From: Candidatus Solibacter usitatus
GTDB taxonomy: Bacteria; Acidobacteriota; Terriglobia; Bryobacterales; Bryobacteraceae
Direction: 5' to 3'
Length of the DNA: 37,944 nucleotides
NCBI GenBank assembly: GCA_016191645.1
Contig: JACPVQ010000170.1
Span: forward strand, 1 to 37,944
Shown here piece by piece: positions 1 to 8,317 of the stretch (positions within the stretch are counted from its first letter, which is position 1; the number at the start of each line of letters is the position of its first letter). Both the position numbers and the translations under genes were made by a program. The notes under the pieces were generated by a model that was given only the letters and a program-made list of their open reading frames with translations, had not been told where the DNA came from and ran no database searches.

Positions 1-211
1 GCAGGGCCAGCCGCTGGGCCACCCCAAAGCGGTGCTGCTCGTCCACCACCGCCAGTCCCAGTCGGGCGAAGTGCACGCCGTGCTGAATCACCGCATGCGT
101 GCCGACGATGAGCTTCAGTACAGCTACCTGCACTTCGGGGGAACCGACGTCATCATCGTGCAGCCTGTACTCGGAAATTACTTTTTGCTTCACATCACTG
201 GCCAGCGCCAT
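1..211 (-). CDS. Chimeric open frame: S15 N-terminus joined in frame to RecG helicase fragment (partial, runs off window)
   Basis: Read on the minus strand from ATG at 211, residues 1-32 are the N-terminus of ribosomal protein S15 (RpsO), including [17 protein letters not shown]. From about residue 33 (base 115) the same frame continues as ATP-dependent DNA helicase Rec[11 protein letters not shown], then the DEAH-type Walker B motif [13 protein letters not shown]. The frame is still open at base 1. A GAGAGG Shine-Dalgarno-like sequence lies about 10 bases before the ATG, which fits a genuine rpsO start. S15 is normally about 89 residues and RecG about 700, so neither gene is whole here. The join is either an assembly chimera at a contig end, a deletion fusing two genes, or a recombination scar. 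Both identities are clear; whether the molecule exists is not. Confidence 0.8.
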   Translation of the reverse strand, partial: MALASDVKQKVISEYRLHDDDVGSPEVQVAVLKLIVGTHAVIQHGVHFARLGLAVVDEQHRFGVAQRLAL

Positions 212-338
212 TCAACACGTACCTCTCACGTTCCTATTCTTTCAGTCTTATCCTGATATTCAGCGTAGCACATTCTCTTGTGCGCGGCGGTGGTGATAAG
301 ATGATCTAGATTTGACGTACGAAGCTGAGGAGAAGAAC

Positions 339-797
339 ATGGCTGCGAATCGAAGAAAATTTCTGACCAAGAGCGCGGGAGCCGGGGCCGTGGCCGCATT
401 GGCCGCGCCTGCCGTGAATGCGCAGACGAAGCCCGCGAAGAAGGTCCACTATTCGAATGGGAAGAAGCCGGAGAAAACGCCTCTGTTCAACGGTGCGGTG
501 TCCTACGGCAATCTGTTGTTCATTGCGGGCATCGGCGCGCATTTCGCAGGCGGCATCAAGGAGCACACCAAGCACGTGCTGGATACCATTGAAAAGCGCC
601 TTGCCGACTGCGGATCGTCGATGGACAAGGTGTTGAAGTGCAACGTGTACCTCAACGACCTCAAGGACTATAAGGAAATGAACGAGGCATTTCTGGGCCG
701 CTTTGGGGCCGAGCCTCCAGTACGCACTACGATCGCGGCGCCGGGTGGAGTGCCAGGGAATTCGCTGGTGGAGATCGACGTCATCGCCTACATCTAA
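339..797 (+). CDS. Exported RidA/YjgF-family protein
   Basis: This is a 152-residue member of the RidA (YER057c/UK114) family, small trimeric proteins that hydrolyse reactive enamine/imine intermediates or bind small ligands. The C-terminal half carries the family signature: PVRTTIAAPGG with the conserved arginine, then LVEIDVIAYI. The N-terminus begins ANRRKFLTKSAGAGAVAALA, a twin-arginine signal, so the protein is predicted to leave the cytoplasm; most characterised RidA proteins are cytosolic. I chose the ATG at 339 because GAGGAG lies just upstream; a TTG at 312 in the same frame has no such site. It converges on the apbE-like gene with a 13-base gap. The substrate is unknown. Confidence 0.85.
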   Translation: MAANRRKFLTKSAGAGAVAALAAPAVNAQTKPAKKVHYSNGKKPEKTPLFNGAVSYGNLLFIAGIGAHFAGGIKEHTKHVLDTIEKRLADCGSSMDKVLKCNVYLNDLKDYKEMNEAFLGRFGAEPPVRTTIAAPGGVPGNSLVEIDVIAYI

Positions 798-810
798 CCA
801 CTCGAAGGGT

Positions 811-1839
811 CTACGGAAGAACGGCGGCGCACTGGAAAGGCGGCCTTGCATGACAGCGGCCGTCCTTGTCCACCACGAGCGCCTCCACGTTTTCCTTGCT
901 TGCCCGTTCCGGGCCGTAGATGAAAATCACTTTCGCCAGCACAACGCCTGCCTCGGCGGAGTCCGCCAGAACCGTGACCGATCGGCTCGCCGTTGCGGGC
1001 CAACCGCTGCGCGGATCGATGATATGGTGATAGCGAACGCCGTCCACAATACGGAATCGCTCATAATCGCCCGAGGTAATCAATGCTCCGTGCGAGAGAG
1101 AGACGCGGCCCAGTAAGGCACCCCGCTCTTTGCGCGGATGCTGAATTCCCAACGACCACGGCGCCCCGTTCCTGGCCCCCGAAACGAGCACATCTCCTCC
1201 TCCATCCAGCAACCAGTTGTCGAACCCCTTGGCGCGCAGCACCGCGCCGCATCTATCCAGAGCATATCCCTTGGCGATGCCTCCTAATCCTATGCTCATT
1301 CCGGCGCGAGCAAGCCCAACGCGGTTGCCCTCGATTCGAATCCCGCGGTAACCTACGCGACTCTTTGCAGCCGATACCTCCGCCGGCGACGGTACCCGGA
1401 ATTCGTCATCAAATCGCCAAATGCGTCCCATGCCGCGCCACGTGATGTCGAAGACTCCTCCGCTTCGCTCGCTGTAGCCCACGGCTCGTTCGACCAGTTC
1501 GCGCAACTCCGTTGGAACTTCCACCAGCCCGCGTCCGGCGTGGTCATTGATGGCGGAAACCGGCGATTCCGGCCGCCACTCGCTCATTAACTCGTCGATG
1601 CGGCGCAATTCTGCCATCACTGCGTTCAACGCGGCGTTGGCCTGTTCAGGTTGGCCTTGATGCACAATCTCGGCCGTCCACAATGTCCCCATCACCTGCC
1701 ACTGCAAGCGCAGTGTTGCGGAACTGCGCCGGTCGGGTGATATAGCCCAGCCTACTGCGATGAGCATCGCCAATGCGGGTGCGGCTTTGAACCACTTGCG
1801 GTTTTGAGAAGACACTACAGTAGGGGGATTGCAATTCAA
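811..1839 (-). CDS. apbE: FAD:protein FMN transferase (ApbE family)
   Basis: ApbE enzymes attach FMN covalently from FAD to a Ser/Thr of exported or membrane flavoproteins, acting on the periplasmic side. The 342-residue frame has a hydrophobic N-terminal segment (about residues 19-33) and no clear lipobox cysteine, suggesting a membrane anchor or signal peptide. Family signatures follow: VMGTLWTAEIV, GGVFDITW, SIGLGGIAKGYALDR, NWLLDGGGDVLVSG and YHHIIDPRSGWPA. The start is uncertain: TTG at 1839 is the longest reading, and GTG codons at residues 8 and 9 would shorten it slightly without losing the hydrophobic segment. It is divergent from the YVTN/phosphoesterase gene across only 29 bases. 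No flavinylated partner (Rnf, Nqr, FMN-bind protein) is in the window. Confidence 0.9.
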   Translation of the reverse strand: MNCNPPTVVSSQNRKWFKAAPALAMLIAVGWAISPDRRSSATLRLQWQVMGTLWTAEIVHQGQPEQANAALNAVMAELRRIDELMSEWRPESPVSAINDHAGRGLVEVPTELRELVERAVGYSERSGGVFDITWRGMGRIWRFDDEFRVPSPAEVSAAKSRVGYRGIRIEGNRVGLARAGMSIGLGGIAKGYALDRCGAVLRAKGFDNWLLDGGGDVLVSGARNGAPWSLGIQHPRKERGALLGRVSLSHGALITSGDYERFRIVDGVRYHHIIDPRSGWPATASRSVTVLADSAEAGVVLAKVIFIYGPERASKENVEALVVDKDGRCHARPPFQCAAVLP

Positions 1840-1868
1840 GGTCCATACCTGCGATACACTTGGAAACC

Positions 1869-4307
1869 ATGAGCCGACTATTTCTGCTTCTCACCGCCAC
1901 GCTTCTTTGCGCGCAACTGCCAAAGCAACTGCCCAACGGCGCGGATCTTCCCAACGGCTGGAAAATCACTCCGGTTGGCAAGCACGTCACTACAGCCGAT
2001 TACGTTCTCAACGTGACCAATGCCCCCGACGGCCGCAATGTGATTGCGCTGCATTCCGGTTACAGTCCGCACGGCCTTGTCGTGATGGATTCGCGCAATG
2101 TTGAGATTACTCAAAAGGTCGGATTAAAATCGGCGTGGTTTGGTCTCGCCTGGTCGCCCGATGGCAAGAAGATCTACGTTTCCGGCGGCAACGCCGAATC
2201 GAGAGCGAATCCCACCGTCGCCCCCGTTTACGGATTCACTTACGAGAATGGCAAGCTGGGCGAAACGCCTTTCCGCCAGTTTCAACACCGTCTGCCTCAG
2301 AACGAAATCTACTGGTCGGGAATCGCGCATCACCCCACCAAGCCGCTCATCTACGCCGCCAATCGCCACACCAAGGCGGTTCCGGGACAGGTGGTGGTGT
2401 TCAACACCGAGACGGGCGAGCGCGTCGCCGAAATTCAAACCGAAATTCATCCCTTCGACATCGTGTTGGATGCCTCCGGAAAGACGATGTTCGTCTCCAA
2501 TTGGGCCAGCCAATCCGTCTCCGTCGTCGATACCGCCACTAACAAAGTGAAAGCGGTCATCCGCGTGGGCAACAATCCGAACGACATGGTTCTGGCCAAG
2601 GACGGGCGTTTGTTCGTCGCATGTTCCAATGAAAACTCGGTTTATGTCATCGATACAAAGACGCTGCGCGCAATGGAGCGCATCTCCACGTCCATGTATA
2701 AGATGGCTCCGGTCGGATCAACGCCCAATGCCCTTGCGCTCGATCCCGCGCACAAGGTTCTGTTTGTCGCCAATGCCGATAACAACAACGTTGCGGTGAT
2801 CAACATCGCCGACGAGGATGCGTCGAATGTTTCCGGTTTCATTCCAACCGCGTGGTACCCATCGGCTCTCACCGTATCGCCGGACGGGAAGTTCCTGTAC
2901 ATAGGATCGGCGAAAGGCATGGGAGGTTATTCCAATGTCGACGGCCCCACCAGCCCGCTGGCGAAGAAGGGCTCGAAATCGAAGCATGTCGGCGCGATGC
3001 AGCAAGGGTCGCTCAGCGTGGTTGCCCTCTCCAATCTGAAGAACGAGATCAAAGGCTACACCAAACAGGCCATGGCGAACTGCCCCTACAACGATGAAAT
3101 GCTTGCCCGCGCGCGGCCGCCGGTGTCCGGACCTTCCGTGGTTCCGCAACAAGTGGGCGCGGGATCGCCCATCAAGCATGTCATTTACATCATCAAGGAA
3201 AACCGCACCTACGATCAGGTGTTTGGCGACATTCCAAAAGGCAACGGCGACCCGCGCCTGTGCATCTTCGGAAAAAAGGTGACGCCCAATCAACACAAAC
3301 TGGCGGAAGAGTTCGTGCTGTTGGACAACCTCTATTGCGATGGCGAAGTTTCGGTGGACGGACACTCCTGGTCGAATTCCGCCTACGCCACCGATTTCAA
3401 CGAAAAGCGGTGGCCGCCGCAATATGGCGGGATCAGCGCTTCGGTCAATGGTCCGGACAACACTCCGTCGTCGGGCCACATGTGGGATCTGGCGGCGAAG
3501 AAAGGACTGACGTACCGCTCCTATGGCGAATACGCGCAGCGCGTCAGCGATGGATCGCAGATGGATGCGGCACCCGGCGTTGCCGGACTCGTCGGTCACG
3601 TCTCGCCGAAATTCCGCCTGCCCGGGATGCGCGACACGGACAATGTGAATGTGTTTCTGCAAGAACTCGACGCGTTCGAAAAGAATTTCGATTCCAAAGA
3701 TCCCACCAAGCGGCTGCCGAATTTCAGCGTGATGAGCCTGGGAGAAAACCATACGCAAGGGACGCGCCCCGGCGTCTTCACGCCTGTTGCGTTTGTCGCC
3801 AATAACGATTGGGCTGTCGGCCAGTTGGTCGATCGCATCACACATTCGCGCTATTGGCCGGAAACGGCCATCTTCATCATTGAGGATGACGCGCAAAACG
3901 GCCCCGACCACGTGGACGCGCGCCGCACCACCGGCTTGGTGATCTCTCCCTACACGAAGCGCAAGGCATTGGATTCCACGCTGTACACAACATCGTCGAT
4001 GCTGCGTACCATGGAACTCCTGCTGGGTCTTCCGCCGATGACGCAATACGATGCCGCCGCCATGCCGATGTATGCCTCCTTCACCGCGAAGGCCGATACC
4101 ACGCCGTTCACCCATGTGCCGCCACAAGTGGATGTGAATGCCAAGAACACCGAAACGGCATGGGGAGCGCGCGAGTCTCTACAAATGGATTTCTCGGATT
4201 ACGACAAAGCGCCCGAGTTTGCGTTGAACGAAATTATTTGGAAGTCGGTGCGGGGAGCGAAATCGGAGATGCCGCTTCCAATCCGGCGCTTCCATTTCCG
4301 TTACTAG
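1869..4307 (+). CDS. YVTN beta-propeller / phosphoesterase fusion protein
   Basis: An 812-residue exported protein with a cleavable-type signal (MSRLFLLLTATLLCAQ). The N-terminal half is a beta-propeller of YVTN repeats such as VSVVDTATNKVKAVI, VYVIDTKTLRAME and VAVINIADED. The C-terminal half, from about residue 425, is a PF04185-type phosphoesterase (phospholipase C/acid phosphatase superfamily): YIIKENRTYDQVFGD, SVMSLGENHTQGTRPG and FIIEDDAQNGPDHVDARRT hold the expected metal/phosphate-binding residues. I chose ATG 1869 over the in-frame TTG at 1860 because the signal peptide begins there. The natural substrate is unknown. Its 3' end overlaps the convergent c-di-GMP gene by 74 bases. Confidence 0.85.
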   Translation: MSRLFLLLTATLLCAQLPKQLPNGADLPNGWKITPVGKHVTTADYVLNVTNAPDGRNVIALHSGYSPHGLVVMDSRNVEITQKVGLKSAWFGLAWSPDGKKIYVSGGNAESRANPTVAPVYGFTYENGKLGETPFRQFQHRLPQNEIYWSGIAHHPTKPLIYAANRHTKAVPGQVVVFNTETGERVAEIQTEIHPFDIVLDASGKTMFVSNWASQSVSVVDTATNKVKAVIRVGNNPNDMVLAKDGRLFVACSNENSVYVIDTKTLRAMERISTSMYKMAPVGSTPNALALDPAHKVLFVANADNNNVAVINIADEDASNVSGFIPTAWYPSALTVSPDGKFLYIGSAKGMGGYSNVDGPTSPLAKKGSKSKHVGAMQQGSLSVVALSNLKNEIKGYTKQAMANCPYNDEMLARARPPVSGPSVVPQQVGAGSPIKHVIYIIKENRTYDQVFGDIPKGNGDPRLCIFGKKVTPNQHKLAEEFVLLDNLYCDGEVSVDGHSWSNSAYATDFNEKRWPPQYGGISASVNGPDNTPSSGHMWDLAAKKGLTYRSYGEYAQRVSDGSQMDAAPGVAGLVGHVSPKFRLPGMRDTDNVNVFLQELDAFEKNFDSKDPTKRLPNFSVMSLGENHTQGTRPGVFTPVAFVANNDWAVGQLVDRITHSRYWPETAIFIIEDDAQNGPDHVDARRTTGLVISPYTKRKALDSTLYTTSSMLRTMELLLGLPPMTQYDAAAMPMYASFTAKADTTPFTHVPPQVDVNAKNTETAWGARESLQMDFSDYDKAPEFALNEIIWKSVRGAKSEMPLPIRRFHFRY

Positions 4308-6744
4308 TTTTGGACGGGGCGACTGCGCCTATCAATGCGGTGAGGGAGCCGTGCGTACGATTCTCCGGCTTCAGGCGATACATTTTGGAATCCGCAACCG
4401 ATAACAGTTTCTCGGGTTCCGACGCATCGGCGGGATAACAGGCGAATCCCATGCTTGCTCCCAGCCCATCCGGAATCCCGGGAATCGATGTCTGGGCAAT
4501 AGCCGCCTGCATGCGTCTTACCGCGTCTTCCGTTTCCGAAACGCTTGCGTCCCTGCACAGCAGGACAAACTCGTCCCCTCCGCGGCGCGCCAGCAGATCG
4601 TTCTTTCCGGCCGCTCCGGCCAGCGCGGAGGCCAGCGTTTTCAACGCTTGGTCGCCGGCAAGCCGTCCACAGCGCTCGTTCACTTCGCGGAATCCATTCA
4701 GATCGCAAACCACCACTCCGAACTCGCCCTTGGAAGTGACCGCAAATTCGAACTCTCGCTCCAACTCCAGATAGAAGGTGCTGGAATGGGGAAGTCCCGT
4801 CAGAGAATCCAGGTCGGAAGATTCGACCGGCCGTTGGATGCGCAGAGCGTTCTCGATGGAAAGCGCGATCTTCGCCGCCACCGCTTGCAGAATCCGCAGA
4901 TGATCCTTGGAAAAGACGTCTTTCTCAATTCCGTAGAAAGCGAGCGTTCCAATGACCCCTCGCCTGCCTTCCAGGGGCGCGGCCAATGCCGAACGCAGAC
5001 GCGTTACCTGGCGCGGATCGTTCATATACCCGGGCTCCACAGCCGGATTGCCGTTCATGACGGGCATTCTATTCTCCGCCACCCACCCGGAAAGACCTTG
5101 TCCTAATGGAATTCGCAACGACGTAAACAACTTCTTGTCTTCGCCTTCCACATACTCCGGCTCCAGATGGCCATCGCGCAGCAGGTACACGGCGAAGGTA
5201 TCGTGCGGAATCAGTTTCTTCAGCCGGGAACCCATTAGCGCCAGCATCTCCGCCAGGCTGAGAGCGTTCGAATGATCGGCGGACAATTCAAACAGCGCCT
5301 GCGCCTCTTGCGTGGCAGTGGCAATCTTGTTCAAACAACCGCCTTCCTCCGCGCGGCGCGGCAATTGTGGGGCGCTCTCCTCAAATCCTGCGCCGGGGGC
5401 CAAACCGCGCTCTACCTTGATGTCTTTATTCAGCTTGATCACTTCGGATGGAATGGCGCGCGCTTTCCGTTCCAACTCTTCGTGACGCCGAACCAGGATC
5501 TCCACAATCCGGGGATCATAGCTCTTGCCGCTTTCGCCTTGCACGATCTCCAGTGCCTTTTCAATGGGTAGAGCTTTTCGATACTGCCGGTCGCTGGCGA
5601 GCGCGTCCAGGCAATCCACGGCGGACAGAATGCGCGCGCCAATCGGAATCGCCTCGCCGGAAATCCCATCCGGATACCCGGCCCCATTCCACTTCTCGTG
5701 GTGATGCCGCACAATGGGAACCACGGGGTAGGGGAACTTGACGCGCTCCAAAATCTCCGCGCCCACCACCGGGTGAATCTTCATCTTTTCAAACTCTTCG
5801 GGAGTCAGTTTTCCCGGCTTCGAAATAATGTGTTCGGGAACCGCAAGCTTTCCAATGTCATGAAGCAAAGATGCCGCTTGCAGGGCATACTTCTCCACGT
5901 CGGTTAAGCCAAGCTCCTGCGCGATCTCCATGCAATAGATTTTCACGCGCTGTAAGTGGTCGTGAGTGACTTCGTCCTTCGCTTCAATTGCCAGCGCCAG
6001 CGCTTCAATGGTTCGCAGGTGCAGAGAGGACATCTCCTCGGCATGCGCCCGCAGCGTATGGGCTTGCTTTCTTTCCGATTCCAGACGCTCCATGTATACG
6101 CTGTAGGTGCGGTAGACAAGGAAGATTACCGGGACGATCAGCAGCGCGCTCTGCCATCCCAGGACTGAGTTCGCCGCCTTCAAGCCGACGGTGACAGCCG
6201 CCCCAACCAGGTAATGCGGAAACGACCAGGCGTACGCATCGACCCACGTCTTAACCGCAGGCTTGCCTTCCGTCAAGCTGATGATAAGCGCCACCGGAAG
6301 AGTGTTCGCCACAAAGTAGATCGATGCGGCGATGCTCAGCCGCACCGGGAAGTCCATCATCAGTTCTTTGGAAAGGAAAGGCAGGTGATAAACCGTATAG
6401 GCGGCAAAAACCGCCGTGATCACGTTGGCGGCATTGAATAGCGCCTGTACCGGCTTCGGCTTCGACTTGGGCTTCCACAGGTACTGAAACAAAACGGAGG
6501 CGATGCCAATCGCCGCGGTCTCCCCGCTGCTCAACTCCGCGATGCCGAGAAGAACATACAGGAAATTCGCCGACAGGGTCCCGCGGATGGAGGGCAGACG
6601 CACCTTCCAACTCGCAGTGATGATGGAGATTACCAGGTAAACGGCAAACCGTCCCCACGAGTCACACTGCCACGTGGACGCAAGCAGGGCGGCTGCGCCC
6701 AGCAGGATGGTCACCGTAATATGTACACGTGCCGCAATTGGCAT
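4234..6744 (-). CDS. Membrane HD-GYP / GAF / GGDEF cyclic-di-GMP signalling protein
   Basis: The 836-residue protein has, in order: roughly six or seven hydrophobic segments (about residues 5-210); an HD-GYP phosphodiesterase domain (about 240-430) with HDIGK at 295-299 and HHHEKWNGAGYPDG ending at 360; a linker; a GAF domain (about 485-635); and a GGDEF domain (about 645-800) with intact GGDEF at 722-726. It may therefore both make and degrade c-di-GMP at the inner membrane. The RxxD product-inhibition site upstream of GGDEF is GKND (713-716), so the arginine is missing, and the usual GHxxGD motif reads GRLAGD. Whether the cyclase is active is open; the HD-GYP half looks catalytically complete. 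It starts at ATG 6744, divergent from the sulfatase operon. Confidence 0.92.
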   Translation of the reverse strand: MPIAARVHITVTILLGAAALLASTWQCDSWGRFAVYLVISIITASWKVRLPSIRGTLSANFLYVLLGIAELSSGETAAIGIASVLFQYLWKPKSKPKPVQALFNAANVITAVFAAYTVYHLPFLSKELMMDFPVRLSIAASIYFVANTLPVALIISLTEGKPAVKTWVDAYAWSFPHYLVGAAVTVGLKAANSVLGWQSALLIVPVIFLVYRTYSVYMERLESERKQAHTLRAHAEEMSSLHLRTIEALALAIEAKDEVTHDHLQRVKIYCMEIAQELGLTDVEKYALQAASLLHDIGKLAVPEHIISKPGKLTPEEFEKMKIHPVVGAEILERVKFPYPVVPIVRHHHEKWNGAGYPDGISGEAIPIGARILSAVDCLDALASDRQYRKALPIEKALEIVQGESGKSYDPRIVEILVRRHEELERKARAIPSEVIKLNKDIKVERGLAPGAGFEESAPQLPRRAEEGGCLNKIATATQEAQALFELSADHSNALSLAEMLALMGSRLKKLIPHDTFAVYLLRDGHLEPEYVEGEDKKLFTSLRIPLGQGLSGWVAENRMPVMNGNPAVEPGYMNDPRQVTRLRSALAAPLEGRRGVIGTLAFYGIEKDVFSKDHLRILQAVAAKIALSIENALRIQRPVESSDLDSLTGLPHSSTFYLELEREFEFAVTSKGEFGVVVCDLNGFREVNERCGRLAGDQALKTLASALAGAAGKNDLLARRGGDEFVLLCRDASVSETEDAVRRMQAAIAQTSIPGIPDGLGASMGFACYPADASEPEKLLSVADSKMYRLKPENRTHGSLTALIGAVAPSKTSNGNGSAGLEAASPISLPAPTSK

Positions 6745-6799
6745 GTCAGTGGAAAGTATTCTTCCGTCCCTTCCATCGGCAAAAACACCGCAGCGCTAT

Positions 6800-6817
6800 C
6801 TAAGGCAGAGACCTTAG
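6800..6817. promoter_or_regulatory. Short inverted repeat between the c-di-GMP gene and the sulfatase operon
   Basis: CTAAGG and CCTTAG form a perfect 6-base inverted repeat separated by CAGAGA, inside the 110-base divergent intergenic region (6745-6854). It could be an operator for the sulfatase/uxaC operon. No regulator is encoded nearby and only one copy was noticed, so the role is a guess. Confidence 0.2.
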
Positions 6818-6854
6818 TTTGCGGGAACCGGGCATGACGTATCCTGGGAGGGTC

Positions 6855-8303
6855 ATGTCCTTCCTGCTCTCACGCCGGTCTGCCTTGCAGACCTTAGCAG
6901 GGGCGCTGTGCCCTCAGGCGGGACAGCCGCAAGGCAAACCGGATCGGCCCAATATTCTCTTCATCCCGGTAGACGACCTGAACGATTGGGTAGAGGATTT
7001 CGGCGGCCATCCGCAAACCGTGACGCCGAATCTGCACCGGCTGTCACAGCAAGGGGTGCGATTCCAACGCGCCTATTGCCAGGCGCCAATGTGCAACCCG
7101 TCGCGGGCCAGCCTTTTTACGGGACTGCGCTGCACAACCACAGGCGTGTACAAAAACGACGATACGTGGCGTGACGGAGCAAAGAGCGTTGTTACCCTCA
7201 CGGAATATTTCCGGAAATATGGATATCGCGCCGATGGATTGGGAAAGACGTTTCATTCCAAACAAACCGATTATTCCTGCTTTGATTCGTATTTTCAGGG
7301 CGACGTGGATGACAATGCCACGGGGCTGCCGGATGGCGCGAAGCCCAGGAAATTGAAGGGCGCCGCCAAGGTATTGCAATGGGGTGGCATCGATGTTCCG
7401 GAGGAGCAAACGGGCGATACGCAGATCGCTTTGGAAGCGGTGCGTCTGCTCAAGGCGGGTTACAAACAGCCGTTTTTCCTTGCTCCCGGATTCCGCAAGC
7501 CGCACATGCCTTGGTATGCGCCCAAGAAATACTTCGACAAATTTCCGGCGGAATCCGTCAAACTGCCTCCTTACCTGGAGAACGATCTGGACGATGTTCC
7601 GCGCTCGGCGATCCATCGGAACCTGGTGGATCACTTTCACGCCATCCGCGACGTTGGCAAGTGGAAGGAGGCGGTGGCCGCCTACCTCGCCTGTATCAAT
7701 TACGTGGATGCGAACGTGGGGCGCATCCTGGACGCTCTGGAGTCGTCGCCCTATCGCGACAACACCATTGTCATGGTGTGGGGCGATCACGGCTGGCATT
7801 TGGGAGAAAAGGATCACTGGCAGAAGTTCACGCTTTGGGAACGGTCCTGCCGCGCTCCTTTGATTGTCCGCGCACCGGGCACAAAAGGAAGCGGCGATTG
7901 CCATCGCGTGGTGGAGTTTCTTGACGTCTATCCGACCTTGATCGATTTATGCGGCCTGCCGAAAAATTCCAAATTGGAAGGCCGCTCTTTGAAGCCGCTT
8001 CTGGACAACCCTTCCGCCACATGGGACGGAGTTGGAATCACGTCGGATGGTCCTGATAAGATAACGGTTCGCACGGAGAGGTATCGATACTCCCGGTTCC
8101 CGGATGGAGAGGAATTGTACGACGAGCAGGCGGACCCGAATGAATGGACGAATCTGGCGCGCAGGGCGGAAGCAAAACCGCTGATGGAGAAGTTGCGGCG
8201 GGAACTCGGATCGAGACTTCCGGTGAATGCGAATCGTAAGGAGCCGCGCAGTTGGGATAGCCTGAGTGCCGCGGAAAAGAGAAGACTGCGGGGGCGTTCC
8301 TGA
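6855..8303 (+). CDS. Sulfatase, iduronate-2-sulfatase-like
   Basis: A type I (formylglycine) sulfatase of 482 residues. CNPSR at 80-84 is the C-x-P-S-R maturation motif, in which C80 becomes the catalytic formylglycine. VDD at 39-41 supplies calcium ligands, and the later WGDHGWHLGEKDHWQKFTLW block is typical of the iduronate-2-sulfatase/choline-sulfatase branch. The N-terminus LLSRRSALQTLAGAL resembles a Tat signal, implying periplasmic action. ATG 6855 is preferred because GGGAGGG lies just before it, though with tight spacing; ATG 6834 and TTG 6819 in frame are alternatives. It is the first gene of a four-gene operon with two more sulfatases and uxaC. The exact sulfated sugar cannot be read from sequence. 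Confidence 0.9.
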   Translation: MSFLLSRRSALQTLAGALCPQAGQPQGKPDRPNILFIPVDDLNDWVEDFGGHPQTVTPNLHRLSQQGVRFQRAYCQAPMCNPSRASLFTGLRCTTTGVYKNDDTWRDGAKSVVTLTEYFRKYGYRADGLGKTFHSKQTDYSCFDSYFQGDVDDNATGLPDGAKPRKLKGAAKVLQWGGIDVPEEQTGDTQIALEAVRLLKAGYKQPFFLAPGFRKPHMPWYAPKKYFDKFPAESVKLPPYLENDLDDVPRSAIHRNLVDHFHAIRDVGKWKEAVAAYLACINYVDANVGRILDALESSPYRDNTIVMVWGDHGWHLGEKDHWQKFTLWERSCRAPLIVRAPGTKGSGDCHRVVEFLDVYPTLIDLCGLPKNSKLEGRSLKPLLDNPSATWDGVGITSDGPDKITVRTERYRYSRFPDGEELYDEQADPNEWTNLARRAEAKPLMEKLRRELGSRLPVNANRKEPRSWDSLSAAEKRRLRGRS

Positions 8304-8317
8304 CGCCGGAGAAATCG

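Noticed and set aside
268-283. Hairpin GCACA/TGTGC upstream of the S15 start, possible autoregulatory leader
   Set aside because: Only a 5-base stem; S15 leaders are structured in several bacteria but nothing here is diagnostic.
312-317. TTGACG as a -35 box for the RidA-like gene
   Set aside because: It is only 27 bases before the ATG, with no room for a -10 box and leader.
2718-4127. 469-residue minus-strand frame opposite the YVTN/phosphoesterase gene
   Set aside because: Arg- and His-rich, low-complexity antisense frame with no domain; the plus-strand gene is well supported.
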